NCBI RefSeq assembly: GCF_001425205.1
Contig: NZ_LMDW01000020.1
Location: forward strand, 398,183-462,182
Direction: 5' to 3'
DNA: 64,000 bases
From: Variovorax sp. Root411
GTDB taxonomy: Bacteria > Pseudomonadota > Gammaproteobacteria > Burkholderiales > Burkholderiaceae_C
Shown: positions 10,286 to 19,213 of the stretch, piece after piece
Numbering within the stretch: the stretch's first letter is position 1
Layout of the letters: every line of letters starts with the position of its first letter
Notes under the pieces: generated by a model
What the model saw: the letters and a program-made list of their open reading frames with translations, nothing else
Database searches by the model: none
What the model was told of the DNA's origin: nothing
Translations under genes and position numbers: made by a program

Positions 10286-11545
10286 ATGCAGGTCCTGATT
10301 CTCGGCAGCGGTGTCATCGGCACCTCGATGGCTTACTACCTGGCGCGTGCCGGGCACGAGGTGACGGTGCTGGAGCGCCAGCCGGCGCCCGCACTCGAAA
10401 CCAGCTTCGGCAACGCGGGGGAGGTCTCGCCCGGCTACTCGGCGCCGTGGGCCGGGCCCGGCGTGCCGGTCAAGGCCATCAAGTGGATGCTGATGCGGCA
10501 CAGCCCGCTGGTCATCAAGCCGATGCTCGATCCGGCCATGTGGCGCTGGGGCCTTGCGATGCTGCGCAACTGCACGCAGGCGCGCTACGAGATCAACAAG
10601 GGCCGCATGGTGCGGCTCGCCGAGTACAGCCGCGATTGCCTGAAGGCGCTGCGCGCCGATACCGGCATCGCCTACGACGAGCGCATGCAGGGCACGCTGC
10701 AGTTGTTCCGCACGCAGCAGCAGCTCGACGGCACCTCGAAAGACGTCGAAGTGCTCAAGGCCTCCGGCGTGCCCTACCAGGTGCTCGACCGCGAAGGCTG
10801 CGTGCAGTACGAGCCCGCGCTTGCAGGCGTGAAGGACAAGTTCGTGGGTGGCCTTCGCCTGCCGGGCGACGAGACCGGCGACTGCTTCAAGTTCACGCAG
10901 GCACTCGCCAAGCTGGCGGAGGCCGAGGGCGTGAAGTTCAGGTTCGGCGTGAACATCCAGGCCATCGAGCACGATGCAGTCAAGGGCGTGACGGCTGTGC
11001 GCACCGATGCCGGCGGCTTCACCGCCGAGCGCTACGTGGTCGCGCTCGGCAGCTACTCGTCCGCGCTGGTCAGGCCGCTGGGCATTCGCCTGCCGGTGTA
11101 CCCGGTCAAGGGCTTCTCGATCACCGTGCCCATCTCCGATGCCGGCGGCGCACCCGAGTCGACCGTGATGGACGAGACCTTCAAGGTGGCCGTCACACGG
11201 CTTGGCAGCCGCATCCGCGTCGGCGGCACCGCGCAGCTCTCGGGCTTCGACCTGCGCCTGGACGCGCGCCGGCGCGACACGCTCGAACACGTCGTGACGG
11301 ACCTGTTCCCCCGCGGCGGCAACGTGCGCGACGCCTCCTTCTGGACCGGCCTGCGCCCGATGACGCCCGACGGCACGCCGGTGATCGGCGCCACCCGAAT
11401 TCCCAACCTGATGCTGAGCACCGGCCACGGCACCCTTGGCTGGACCATGGCGGCCGGCACCGGCCGCGTGATGGCCGACCTGATCGCGGGCAGGGCGCCC
11501 GAGATCGACATGGAAGGTCTCACCGTGGCGCGCTACGGCGGCTGA
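10286..11545 (+). CDS. dadA: D-amino acid dehydrogenase
   Basis: A 419-residue FAD-dependent oxidoreductase of the DadA family, which deaminates D-amino acids to 2-oxo acids and passes electrons to the respiratory chain at the inner membrane. It shows the FAD motif [21 protein letters not shown] at residues 3-23, the DadA signature [17 protein letters not shown], and a C-terminal [19 protein letters not shown]. The ATG at 10286 is taken because the FAD-binding strand begins at once. The preceding gene ends 53 bp upstream. A strong terminator follows 26 bp after the stop. Confidence 0.9.
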   Translation: MQVLILGSGVIGTSMAYYLARAGHEVTVLERQPAPALETSFGNAGEVSPGYSAPWAGPGVPVKAIKWMLMRHSPLVIKPMLDPAMWRWGLAMLRNCTQARYEINKGRMVRLAEYSRDCLKALRADTGIAYDERMQGTLQLFRTQQQLDGTSKDVEVLKASGVPYQVLDREGCVQYEPALAGVKDKFVGGLRLPGDETGDCFKFTQALAKLAEAEGVKFRFGVNIQAIEHDAVKGVTAVRTDAGGFTAERYVVALGSYSSALVRPLGIRLPVYPVKGFSITVPISDAGGAPESTVMDETFKVAVTRLGSRIRVGGTAQLSGFDLRLDARRRDTLEHVVTDLFPRGGNVRDASFWTGLRPMTPDGTPVIGATRIPNLMLSTGHGTLGWTMAAGTGRVMADLIAGRAPEIDMEGLTVARYGG

Positions 11546-11571
11546 GCGGCAACCGCGCTTTCCAATCCCGC

Positions 11572-11602
11572 AGGGCGGCCCGCAAAGGCCGCCCTGTTTT
11601 CG
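11572..11602 (+). terminator. Intrinsic terminator after dadA
   Basis: Perfect 9-bp stem AGGGCGGCC / GGCCGCCCT with a CGCAAA loop, followed by GTTTTCGTT. It separates the alaS-panE-dadA group from the catabolic operon. Confidence 0.8.
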
Positions 11603-11685
11603 TTGCATTACAAGAACTAGGGTTTCTACTTAGTCATGAAGTTTGTCTTCCTCGGTATTCTTCGTGGCGTTCCATTAATAAATCG

Positions 11686-11705
11686 TTGTTTCTTTAGTGA
11701 AACAA
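11686..11705. promoter_or_regulatory. Perfect inverted repeat, candidate IclR operator
   Basis: TTGTTTC-N6-GAAACAA, 7-bp perfect arms, centred about 31 bp before the ATG of the first operon gene in an AT-rich patch (ATTAATAAATCG). The only dedicated regulator in the operon is the IclR protein at 15028-15864, so it is the natural candidate ligand. Binding is inferred. Confidence 0.5.
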
Positions 11706-11726
11706 ATCCACGATCCCACGGACCCG

Positions 11727-12710
11727 ATGAAACACACACGCCGTCATGTCTTTGCCGCTGCCATTTCCCTGGCGGCCGCTTGCGCCACCGGACTCGCCTG
11801 GGCAGACAGCTACCCGAGCAAGCCGATCACCCTGGTCGTCGCCTATCCGGCCGGTGGCGACACCGACGCATTGGCGCGGCTTTTCGCCGAAAAGCTGTCG
11901 ACGCGCGTCGGCCAGCCCGTGGTGGTCGACAACCGCCCCGGTGCCAGCGGCATCATCGGCAGCGCCTACGTGTCGAAGGCCGCGCCCGACGGCTACACGC
12001 TGCTGCTCGCGCCCAGCACCTTCTCGATCGCGCAACTGGTGCTGAAGACGAACGGCTCTTCGGGCTACGACGTGCTGAACGGCTTCACGCCGATCGTGCA
12101 GACCGGCAGCCAGCCGCTGTTTCTCGTGGCCGCCGGCGGCAGCGGCTTCGCGAGCGTGAAGGATGCGGTGGCCGCCGCGAAGGACGGCAAGTCGCTGAGC
12201 TATGCGAGCCCGGGCAGCGGCTCGCCGATGCACATCCTCGGCGAGATGTTCGCCCGCACCTCGGGCGCGAGCCTCTCGCACGTGCCGTACAAGGGCGTGG
12301 CCCCCGCGGTCAACGACGTGCTGGGCGGCCATGTGCCGGTCACCTTCATCACGCTCGGCCCCGTGGCGCCGTATTTCGCCAACGGCAAGATGCGCCCGCT
12401 GGCCGTGGCCTCGGCCCAGCGCTCGCCGCTCGCGCCCAACGTGCCGACGCTGGCGGAGCTGGGATACAAGGACGTCGAGGTCGCGGCCTGGAACGGCCTC
12501 TGGGGCCCGCGCAACCTGCCGCCCGAGATCGTGAAGATGCTCAACGGCCACTTCAACGAGATCCTCAAGATGCCTGACATCGCCGCGCGCATGGCGGTGC
12601 TCGGCACCACGCCCGTGGGCGGCGGCGCCGACGTGCTCGGCAAGACCAACGCCGCCGACTACACGCGCTTCGGCAAGGTCATCAAGGAACTCGGCATCCA
12701 GGCCGACTGA
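11727..12710 (+). CDS. Bug/TTT-family periplasmic solute-binding protein
   Basis: A 327-residue TctC-like protein. ATG 11727 gives a good Sec signal peptide (MKHTRRHVFAAAISLAAACA, cleavage near AWA-DS); the ATG 30 bp upstream would disrupt it. Mature protein signatures are YPSKPITLVV, YPAGGDTDALAR, VVVDNRPGASG and HVPYKGVAPAVNDVLGGHV. Bug proteins bind carboxylated solutes. No TctA/TctB membrane genes are nearby, so it is an orphan receptor, as is common in this family. First gene of the catabolic operon, so probably the receptor for the substrate or for an intermediate. Confidence 0.88.
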   Translation: MKHTRRHVFAAAISLAAACATGLAWADSYPSKPITLVVAYPAGGDTDALARLFAEKLSTRVGQPVVVDNRPGASGIIGSAYVSKAAPDGYTLLLAPSTFSIAQLVLKTNGSSGYDVLNGFTPIVQTGSQPLFLVAAGGSGFASVKDAVAAAKDGKSLSYASPGSGSPMHILGEMFARTSGASLSHVPYKGVAPAVNDVLGGHVPVTFITLGPVAPYFANGKMRPLAVASAQRSPLAPNVPTLAELGYKDVEVAAWNGLWGPRNLPPEIVKMLNGHFNEILKMPDIAARMAVLGTTPVGGGADVLGKTNAADYTRFGKVIKELGIQAD

Positions 12711-12722
12711 ACCACGCATCCC

Positions 12723-13538
12723 ATGTCCGAACTCAAAGCCATTCCCGATCCCTCAAGCCTGCAGGCACTGCTGGCCGAACTGCCCGCCAACCTGCTGGCG
12801 GGCCGCCGCGTCCTCGTGACCGGCGGCGCACGCGGCCTGGGGCTTGCCTTCGCGCAGTGCATCGCCGCGGCGGGCGCGAGCGTGGTGCTGGCCGACATCC
12901 TCGGCGAGCTGGCCGACACCGAAGCGAAGGCGCTGCGCAAAGCGGGCCGCATCGCCCACGCGCTGCCGGTCGACCTGTCGAACCCGGGCTCCATCGTGGC
13001 CTGCGCCGATGAAGCTGTCCGACTGCTCGGCGGCCTCGACGGACTCGTGAACAACGCCGCCATCACCAACTCGGGCGGGCGCGACGCGCACCAGCTCGAG
13101 ATCGACATGTGGGACCGCGTGATGAACGTCAACGTGCGCGGCAGCTGGCTCATGGGCCGCGCCTGCCGGGCCGCGCTGGCCGAAAGCGGCCGCGGTGCCA
13201 TCGTCAACCTCGCGTCCGACACCGCACTGTGGGGCGCGCCCAACCTGCTGGCCTATGCGTCGAGCAAGGGCGCCGTCATTGCCATGACGCGCTCGCTGGC
13301 ACGCGAATGGGGCGGCGACAACATCACCGTCAACGCCGTGGCACCGGGCCTCACGCTGGTCGAGGCCACCGAGTACGTGCCGATGGCGCGCCACCAGAAA
13401 TACCTCGAAGGCCGCGCCATTCCGCGCGAGCAGCAGGCCGCCGACGTGTGCGGCGCGACCCTGTTCCTGCTTTCCGGCCTCTCGCGCTTCGTGACCGGCC
13501 AACTGCTTGCCGTCAACGGCGGCTTCGCGATGCACTGA
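12723..13538 (+). CDS. SDR-family NAD(P)-dependent oxidoreductase
   Basis: A 271-residue classical short-chain dehydrogenase. The coenzyme loop TGGARGLG is at residues about 33-40 and NNAA is present. The active site is complete: S165, Y178 and K182 (YASSK). The C-terminus ends in the usual VNGGFAMH. It starts 12 bp after the binding-protein gene. A 20-residue N-terminal extension precedes the Rossmann fold. In this operon it could dehydrogenate a cis-diol or another alcohol intermediate made by the Rieske oxygenase; that role is inference. Confidence 0.85.
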   Translation: MSELKAIPDPSSLQALLAELPANLLAGRRVLVTGGARGLGLAFAQCIAAAGASVVLADILGELADTEAKALRKAGRIAHALPVDLSNPGSIVACADEAVRLLGGLDGLVNNAAITNSGGRDAHQLEIDMWDRVMNVNVRGSWLMGRACRAALAESGRGAIVNLASDTALWGAPNLLAYASSKGAVIAMTRSLAREWGGDNITVNAVAPGLTLVEATEYVPMARHQKYLEGRAIPREQQAADVCGATLFLLSGLSRFVTGQLLAVNGGFAMH

Positions 13539-13568
13539 ACGAATTTTTCCGACCAAGGAGTACACCCG

Positions 13569-14114
13569 ATGAGCGATCTGTCCGAACAGCAAAAGATCAC
13601 CGATGGCAGCAACAGCCTGGCGCAGCCCGAAGGCGCGAGCCTCGCGGAGTGGATGAACACCCGCATCGCGCGCTACGAAACCCGCAAATACGACTGGGAT
13701 GCGCTGAAGTTCCAGGCCGACTTCGACCCCAAGTTCCGCCGCGCCCAGATGCGCTACGTGGGCACGGGCGGCACCGGCGTTGCGAAGGACGTCAACACCG
13801 TGCCCGCCGAGAACTTCACCTTCTCGACCATGGTGATCCCCGCCGGCCACGAAGGCCCGCCGCACTTGCACACCGACGTGGAAGAAGTGTTCTTCCTGAT
13901 CCGCGGCAAGCTCAAGGTGGTGATCGAGAAAGACGGCGAGCGCTTCGAGACCATCATGACCGACCGCGACCTGATCTCGGTGCCGCCCGGCGTGTACCGC
14001 GAGGAGATCAACATCGGCGACGAAGACGCGCTGATGTGCGTGATGCTCGGCGCGAAGAAGCCGGTCACGCCGACGTACCCTGCCGATCACCCGCTGGCCA
14101 AGATCAAGCGCTGA
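13569..14114 (+). CDS. Cupin-domain protein
   Basis: A 181-residue single-domain cupin. Motif 1 is GHEGPPHLHTDVEEVFFLIRG (PHLH plus Glu metal ligands, near residues 95-112) and motif 2 is PPGVYREEIN. An N-terminal helix-rich segment (about 1-60) precedes it. Cupins in catabolic operons act as dioxygenases, isomerases or substrate-chaperone enzymes. Motif 2 lacks an obvious His, so the metal site may be incomplete. A ribosome site (AAGGAG) lies 10 bases before the ATG. Exact reaction unknown. Confidence 0.7.
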   Translation: MSDLSEQQKITDGSNSLAQPEGASLAEWMNTRIARYETRKYDWDALKFQADFDPKFRRAQMRYVGTGGTGVAKDVNTVPAENFTFSTMVIPAGHEGPPHLHTDVEEVFFLIRGKLKVVIEKDGERFETIMTDRDLISVPPGVYREEINIGDEDALMCVMLGAKKPVTPTYPADHPLAKIKR

Positions 14115-14125
14115 GCGAGCCGGCC

Positions 14126-14986
14126 ATGAACGACGCAATCGCTTCCGACCTGACGACCTTGCCGGCCTCCGAGCTGACGCGGCTCGATGTCCGCTTTCCG
14201 GCCCGCCATGTGGCTGTGGGCGGCGGCGCCGTGGTGTCGGTGCGCGAATACGGCCAGGGGCCGGTGGCCGTGTGCCTGCACGGCATCGGCTCGGGTGCGG
14301 CGTCGTGGCTCGACACCGCCGCGTTGCTGGCGTCGCAGGCCCGCCTGATCGCGTGGGACGCGCCGGGCTACGGCGAGTCGACGCCGCTCGAAGCCGCTGC
14401 ACCGACTGCCGCTGACTACGCGGCGCGGCTGAGCGCCTTGCTGGACGCACTTGCCATCGATTCGTGCGTGCTCGTTGGCCACTCGCTCGGCGCAATCACC
14501 GCTGCGTCGGCCGCGCGCAGCGACAAGCGCATCCGCCGCCTCGTGCTCGTCAGCCCGGCCATCGGCTATGGCGCGCCGTCCCGCGCGGAAGCCCGCGCCA
14601 AGGTCCGCACCGAACGTCTCGCCACGCTCGACGAACTCGGCATCGCCGGCATGGCCGCGAAGCGTGCGGGCCGGCTCGTGTCCGACAAGGCGAGCGACCA
14701 CGCCCGCCGGTGGGTGCGCTGGAACATGGCTCGCCTCAACGACCATGGCTACCGCCAGGCCGTCGAGCTGCTGTGCAACGCCGACCTGCTGGCCGACCTG
14801 CCGCCGCCGATGCCGGTGCGCGTGGCTTGCGGCGCGCTCGACGTGGTCACGCCGCCGGCGTCGTGCGCCGAGGTTGCGCGCCAGTGCGGCGTGACGCTCG
14901 AATTGTTGGACGATGCGGGGCACGCCGGCTATGTGGAGCAACCGCAGGCCGTCGCCACGCTGCTGCGCGAATCGCTCGCCGGCTGA
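14126..14986 (+). CDS. Alpha/beta-hydrolase
   Basis: A 286-residue alpha/beta-hydrolase fold protein. The nucleophile elbow is GHSLG (S120), and the oxyanion-loop segment is CLHGIGSGAASW. The acid D239 (GALDVVTPP) and the base H266 (AGHAGY) complete the triad. Order and size match C-C bond hydrolases that split meta-ring-cleavage products (BphD/MhpC type), though lipase-like or esterase roles cannot be excluded. It sits in an operon with a two-domain extradiol dioxygenase, which supports a ring-cleavage-product hydrolase role by inference. Starts 11 bp after the cupin gene. Confidence 0.78.
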   Translation: MNDAIASDLTTLPASELTRLDVRFPARHVAVGGGAVVSVREYGQGPVAVCLHGIGSGAASWLDTAALLASQARLIAWDAPGYGESTPLEAAAPTAADYAARLSALLDALAIDSCVLVGHSLGAITAASAARSDKRIRRLVLVSPAIGYGAPSRAEARAKVRTERLATLDELGIAGMAAKRAGRLVSDKASDHARRWVRWNMARLNDHGYRQAVELLCNADLLADLPPPMPVRVACGALDVVTPPASCAEVARQCGVTLELLDDAGHAGYVEQPQAVATLLRESLAG

Positions 14987-15027
14987 CCGCAATACACACA
15001 GACAAGAAATTCAAGGAAAGAACAGGC

Positions 15028-15864
15028 ATGGCCACCAACGACAAGGAAGCGATGGAAGAGGGCGCCGACCGCTACAACGTGCCGGCGCTGGAGCGCGGCC
15101 TGCGCGTGCTGTGCGAGTTCAGCCGCGAGAGCCGCACGCTCTCCGCCCCCGAACTGGCCCGCCGCTTCGACCTGCCGCGCTCGACCGTGTTCCGCCTGCT
15201 CACGACGCTGGAGAACATGGGCTTTCTCGAACGCGCCGAGGGTGGGCGCGACTACCGCCTGGGCCTGGCCGTGCTGCGCCTGGGCTTCGAATACCTCGCC
15301 TCGCTGGAACTCACGCAACTCGGCACGCCGCTGCTCAACCGCCTGTGCGACGAACTGCGCACGCCCTGCAACCTGGTGGTGCGCGACGGCCGCTCCATCG
15401 TCTACGTGGCCAAGGTCGCGCCGCCCACGCCTTTCGCGAGCTCGGTGACGGTGGGCACGCGGCTGCCGGCTCATGCCACGGTGCTCGGCCGCATCCTGCT
15501 CGAAGACCTCACGCTGCCGCAGCTGCGCGCGCTCTACCCCGAGGACAAGCTCGAAACCTTCTCGCCGAGCACGCCCAAGACCGTGAACGAACTCTTCGAC
15601 ATGGTGCAGGCCGACCGCCAGCGCGGCTATGTGCTGGGCGAGGGCTTCTTCGAATCGAACATCTCCAGCATCGCCGCGCCGGTGCGCGACCACAGCGGCC
15701 ACATCGTGGCGGCGCTGGGAGCCACCGTCACCTCGGACCACATCGACGAGAGCCGCATGGACGAGATGGTGCTGCGCGTGCGCGGCACGGCGGACGAGAT
15801 CTCGGGCCTGCTGAACTATTCGCCCGCGCGCGCCGCAAAAGTGGTGCCACTTCGCAGCGCCTGA
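15028..15864 (+). CDS. IclR-family transcriptional regulator
   Basis: A 278-residue regulator. The N-terminal winged HTH spans residues about 18-80 (LSAPELARRFDLPRSTVFRL), and the C-terminal IclR effector domain spans about 95-265 (GRILLEDLTLPQLRALYP, ISSIAAPVRDHSGHIVAALG). IclR proteins bind small aromatic or carboxylic effectors and control catabolic operons. It lies inside the operon rather than divergent from it. A perfect inverted repeat at 11686-11705 upstream of the first gene is the likely operator. Repressor or activator cannot be told from sequence. Confidence 0.9.
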   Translation: MATNDKEAMEEGADRYNVPALERGLRVLCEFSRESRTLSAPELARRFDLPRSTVFRLLTTLENMGFLERAEGGRDYRLGLAVLRLGFEYLASLELTQLGTPLLNRLCDELRTPCNLVVRDGRSIVYVAKVAPPTPFASSVTVGTRLPAHATVLGRILLEDLTLPQLRALYPEDKLETFSPSTPKTVNELFDMVQADRQRGYVLGEGFFESNISSIAAPVRDHSGHIVAALGATVTSDHIDESRMDEMVLRVRGTADEISGLLNYSPARAAKVVPLRSA

Positions 15865-15869
15865 CAGTC

Positions 15870-16703
15870 ATGACGACGCATTCGTCTTCCCTCCTTGCTG
15901 CCGACGCATTGGCCGGCCGCGTGGCCGTGGTCACGGGCGGCTCGTCGGGCATCGGCCTCGCGACCGTCGAGCTGCTGCTCGGCTGCGGCGCGGCCGTTGC
16001 GCTGTGTGGCCGCAATGCCGAACGGCTCGACGCGGCCGTGGCCGGCCTGCGCAAGCGGCACCCGGATGCGAAGCTCTTCGCGCAGGCCTGCGACGTGCTC
16101 GACGCCAACTCGGTGAAGGCATTTTCCGCCGCCAGCGAGGCCGCGCTCGGCCCGGCCTCGATGCTCGTCAACAACGCAGGGCAGGGCCGCGTCTCCACCT
16201 TCGCCGACACCGACGATGCGGCCTGGACCGAAGAGCTCAACCTGAAGTTCTTCTCCGTCATCAACCCTACGCGTGCCTTCCTGCCGCAGCTCGCGGCGCA
16301 GCGCGCGGTGCTGGGCGACGCGGCCATCGTCTGCGCCAACTCGCTGCTCGCGCGCCAGCCCGAGCCGCACATGGTCGCCACCTCGGCAGCGCGCGCCGGC
16401 CTGCTGAACCTCGTGCGCTCGATGGCCACCGAGTTCGCGCCGCAGGGCGTGCGCGTCAACGGCATCCTGATCGGCCTCGTCGAGTCCGGCCAGTGGCGCC
16501 GCCGCTTCGAGGCGCGCGAAGACAAGTCGCAGGACTGGGCTGCCTGGAGCGGCCAGCTCGCGAAGAACAAACACATCCCGCTGGGTCGCCTGGGGCTTCC
16601 GACCGAAGCCGCGCGCGCGATCCTTTTTCTTGCTTCGCCCTTCGCGTCGTATACGACGGGCAGCCACATCGACATTTCCGGAGGCCTTTCGCGCCATGCA
16701 TAA
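15870..16703 (+). CDS. SDR-fold protein with non-canonical active site
   Basis: A 277-residue short-chain dehydrogenase fold. The coenzyme motif GGSSGIG (residues 23-29) and NNAG are intact. The catalytic Ser is S158, but where the Tyr should be (13 residues on) there is T171, and the usual Lys is R175 (TSAAR instead of YxxxK). The protein ends in the normal DISGG segment. It may be catalytically changed, may use another residue, or may be a non-catalytic partner. It starts 5 bp after the IclR gene and overlaps the next gene by 8 bp, so tight co-expression with the ThDP enzyme is likely. Confidence 0.82.
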   Translation: MTTHSSSLLAADALAGRVAVVTGGSSGIGLATVELLLGCGAAVALCGRNAERLDAAVAGLRKRHPDAKLFAQACDVLDANSVKAFSAASEAALGPASMLVNNAGQGRVSTFADTDDAAWTEELNLKFFSVINPTRAFLPQLAAQRAVLGDAAIVCANSLLARQPEPHMVATSAARAGLLNLVRSMATEFAPQGVRVNGILIGLVESGQWRRRFEAREDKSQDWAAWSGQLAKNKHIPLGRLGLPTEAARAILFLASPFASYTTGSHIDISGGLSRHA

Positions 16704-18393
16704 CCCCAACAAAACCGTCACGGTCGGCGCAGTCGTTGCCGCCTTCCTCGAGCAGTGCGGCGTCAAGGCAGCCTTTGGCGTGATCTCGATCCACAACATG
16801 CCGATCCTCGATGCCTTCGCGCAGCGCGGCACGATCCGCTTCATCTCGGCGCGGGGCGAGGCGGGCGCAGGCAACATGGCCGACGCCTATGCGCGCTCCA
16901 CCGCCAGCCTGGGCGTGTGCATCACCAGCACCGGCCCGGCCGCGGGCAACATCGCGGGCAGCATGGTCGAGGCGCTAACGGCCGGCGCGCCGCTCTTGCA
17001 CATCACCGGGCAGATCGAGACGCCGTACCTGGACAAGGGCATGTCGTACATCCACGAGGCGCCCGACCAGCTCACCATGCTCAAGGCCGTGTCGAAGGCC
17101 GCGCTGCGCGTGCGCAGCGTCGAGACGGTGCTCGGCACGCTCAAGCGCGCGGTAGAGCTCGCGCTGACCGCACCCACCGGCCCGGTCAGCGTGGAGATTC
17201 CGATCGACATCCAGTCGGCGCTGACGACCATGCCGGCCGACCTGTCGCCGCTGCCCATCGAGCGGCCGGTGCCGTCGGCCGCCGCGCTCGACGCGCTGGC
17301 CGCGCGCCTCGCCGTTGCCAAGCGCCCGATGCTGTGGGTCGGCGGCGGTGCCCGCCACGCCCGCGCCGCCATCCAGCGCCTGCAGAAGCTGGGCTTCGGC
17401 GTGGTCACCACGACGCAGGGTCGCGGCACGGTGCCCGAGGACGACGCCGGCTCGCTCGGCGCCTACAACATCCAGAAGCCGATCGAGGCCCTCTACCAGA
17501 CCTGCGATGCGATGCTCGTGGTCGGTTCGCGCCTGCGCGGCAACGAGACGCTGAAGTACGAACTGAAGCTGCCGCACCCGCTGTACCGCATCGACGCCGA
17601 TGCCGCCGCCGAAGGCCGCTGCTACGCGTCCGAGGCCTTCGTCTGCGGCGATTCCGCGCTGGCCCTCGAAGGCCTCGCCGATCGCCTCGAAGCCGCCAGG
17701 TACAAGGCCGACCCGCAACTGCTGGTCGACCTGCGCACCGCGCACGACCAGGCGGTCGCCACGCTGCGCGACGGCCTCGGCCCGTACGCCGAACTCGTGC
17801 GACAGATCCAGTCGGTGGCCGGCCGCAAGTTCAACTGGGTGCGCGACGTCACCGTTTCCAACAGCACCTGGGGCAACCGCGAACTGCGCGTGTTCGAACC
17901 CAGCGCCGGCGTGCACGCCACGGGCGGCGGCATCGGCCAGGGCATGCCCATGGCCATTGGCGCGGCCATCGGCGCGGCGGTGACGGGCTCGGGCCGCAAG
18001 ACCTTCTGCCTGGCCGGCGACGGCGGCTTCATCCTGAACCTGGGCGAGCTGGCCTGCATGGTGCAGGAGAAGGCGCCGATGGTGATCGTGCTCATGAACG
18101 ACAAGAGCTACGGCGTCATCAAGAACATCCAGGACGCACAGTACGGCGGCCGCCAGTGCTATGCCGAGCTGCACACGCCCGACTACGACCTGCTGTGCAA
18201 GTCGATCGCGCTGCCGCACGCCCGCGTGCAGGACCTGGCCGATCTGCCGGCCCGCCTGGACGAGGCGCTGTCCGCCAACGGCCCGTTCCTGCTGGAGATC
18301 GACATGCTGTCGATCGGCGGTTTCAAGACCACCTTCGCCGGCCCGCCGACCAACACGATCACGCAGATTCCTGCGCTCGGCGCGGCCAAGTGA
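16696..18393 (+). CDS. Thiamine-diphosphate-dependent enzyme (acetolactate synthase-like)
   Basis: A 565-residue protein with the three-domain layout of the acetolactate synthase / 2-oxoacid decarboxylase family. The N-terminal Pyr domain contains the activating Glu (E55 in ARGEAGAGNMADAYAR), and the central domain contains GGGARHARAA. The C-terminal PP domain has GDGGF (441-445) and the ThDP-Mg motif ending in N468 (MNDKSYG). The substrate is unknown: decarboxylation or carboligation of a 2-oxo acid product of the pathway is plausible. The start ATG lies inside the upstream SDR gene (8-bp overlap with its TAA). AspDH follows 14 bp downstream. Confidence 0.85.
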   Translation: MHNPNKTVTVGAVVAAFLEQCGVKAAFGVISIHNMPILDAFAQRGTIRFISARGEAGAGNMADAYARSTASLGVCITSTGPAAGNIAGSMVEALTAGAPLLHITGQIETPYLDKGMSYIHEAPDQLTMLKAVSKAALRVRSVETVLGTLKRAVELALTAPTGPVSVEIPIDIQSALTTMPADLSPLPIERPVPSAAALDALAARLAVAKRPMLWVGGGARHARAAIQRLQKLGFGVVTTTQGRGTVPEDDAGSLGAYNIQKPIEALYQTCDAMLVVGSRLRGNETLKYELKLPHPLYRIDADAAAEGRCYASEAFVCGDSALALEGLADRLEAARYKADPQLLVDLRTAHDQAVATLRDGLGPYAELVRQIQSVAGRKFNWVRDVTVSNSTWGNRELRVFEPSAGVHATGGGIGQGMPMAIGAAIGAAVTGSGRKTFCLAGDGGFILNLGELACMVQEKAPMVIVLMNDKSYGVIKNIQDAQYGGRQCYAELHTPDYDLLCKSIALPHARVQDLADLPARLDEALSANGPFLLEIDMLSIGGFKTTFAGPPTNTITQIPALGAAK

Positions 18394-18407
18394 GCGGAGC
18401 CTTTCCC

Positions 18408-19205
18408 ATGCCCGCCATCACGCGCATTGCACTCATCGGCTGCGGAGCCATCGGCACCTCGGTGCTCGAACTGCTCCGGGGCGATCCGGCCCTCGAGGTT
18501 GTGGCCATCGTCGTGCCCGCTGAGGGCATCGCCGCCGCGCAGAAGGCCGCCCCCGACGCACAGGTGGGCAGCGCCGTGCCCGCCGCCGGCATCGACCTCG
18601 TGGTCGAGACGGCCGGCCATGCCGCCATCGAAGAGCACGTGCTGCCTGCGCTGGCACGCGGCACGCCTTGCGTGGTGGCCTCTGTCGGCGCACTGTCGGC
18701 CACGGGCTTCGCCGAGAAGCTCGAGGCTGCCGCCATTGCCGGCAACACGCAGGTGCAGCTGATTCCCGGTGCCATCGGCGCCATCGACGCGCTCGCCGCG
18801 GCCCGCATCGGCGGCCTCGACAGCGTGCGCTACACCGGCCGCAAGCCGCCGCAGGCCTGGAAGGGCACGCCGGCCGAGCAGGGCCGCGACCTCGACAGGC
18901 TGGCGCGGGAAACCGTGATCTTCGAAGGCAGCGCGCGCGAAGCGGCCTTGCTGTATCCGAAGAACGCCAACGTCGCGGCCACGGTGTCGCTCGCGGGGCT
19001 GGGGCTGGACAAGACGGTGGTGCGCCTCATTGCCGACCCCGCCACCACCGAGAACGTGCACACCGTCGAAGCCGAAGGCGCCTTCGGCAGCTTCGAGCTG
19101 ACGATGCGCAACAAGCCGCTCGCGGCCAACCCCAAGACCTCGGCGCTGACCGTGTACAGCGCCGTGCGCGCGCTGCGCAACCGCGTCGCGCCTCTCGCCA
19201 TCTGA
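18408..19205 (+). CDS. nadX: Aspartate dehydrogenase
   Basis: A 265-residue NAD(P)-dependent L-aspartate dehydrogenase homologue. It shows the Rossmann motif IGCGAIGTSVLELL (residues 9-22), ASVGALS, and the conserved family segment LYPKNANVAATVSLAGLGLD. Known members oxidise L-aspartate to iminoaspartate or oxaloacetate, and some feed NAD synthesis. Its place between a ThDP enzyme and an aldehyde dehydrogenase in a Rieske operon suggests a catabolic role, for example handling an amino-bearing intermediate; this is inference. It is not beside nadA or nadC. Confidence 0.85.
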   Translation: MPAITRIALIGCGAIGTSVLELLRGDPALEVVAIVVPAEGIAAAQKAAPDAQVGSAVPAAGIDLVVETAGHAAIEEHVLPALARGTPCVVASVGALSATGFAEKLEAAAIAGNTQVQLIPGAIGAIDALAAARIGGLDSVRYTGRKPPQAWKGTPAEQGRDLDRLARETVIFEGSAREAALLYPKNANVAATVSLAGLGLDKTVVRLIADPATTENVHTVEAEGAFGSFELTMRNKPLAANPKTSALTVYSAVRALRNRVAPLAI

Positions 19206-19213
19206 GTCACCCC

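Noticed and set aside
15870-16703. Frameshift or sequencing error explaining the missing SDR Tyr/Lys
   Set aside because: The frame is continuous through conserved motifs on both sides and spacing from S158 to T171 is exactly canonical, so substitution is the simpler reading.
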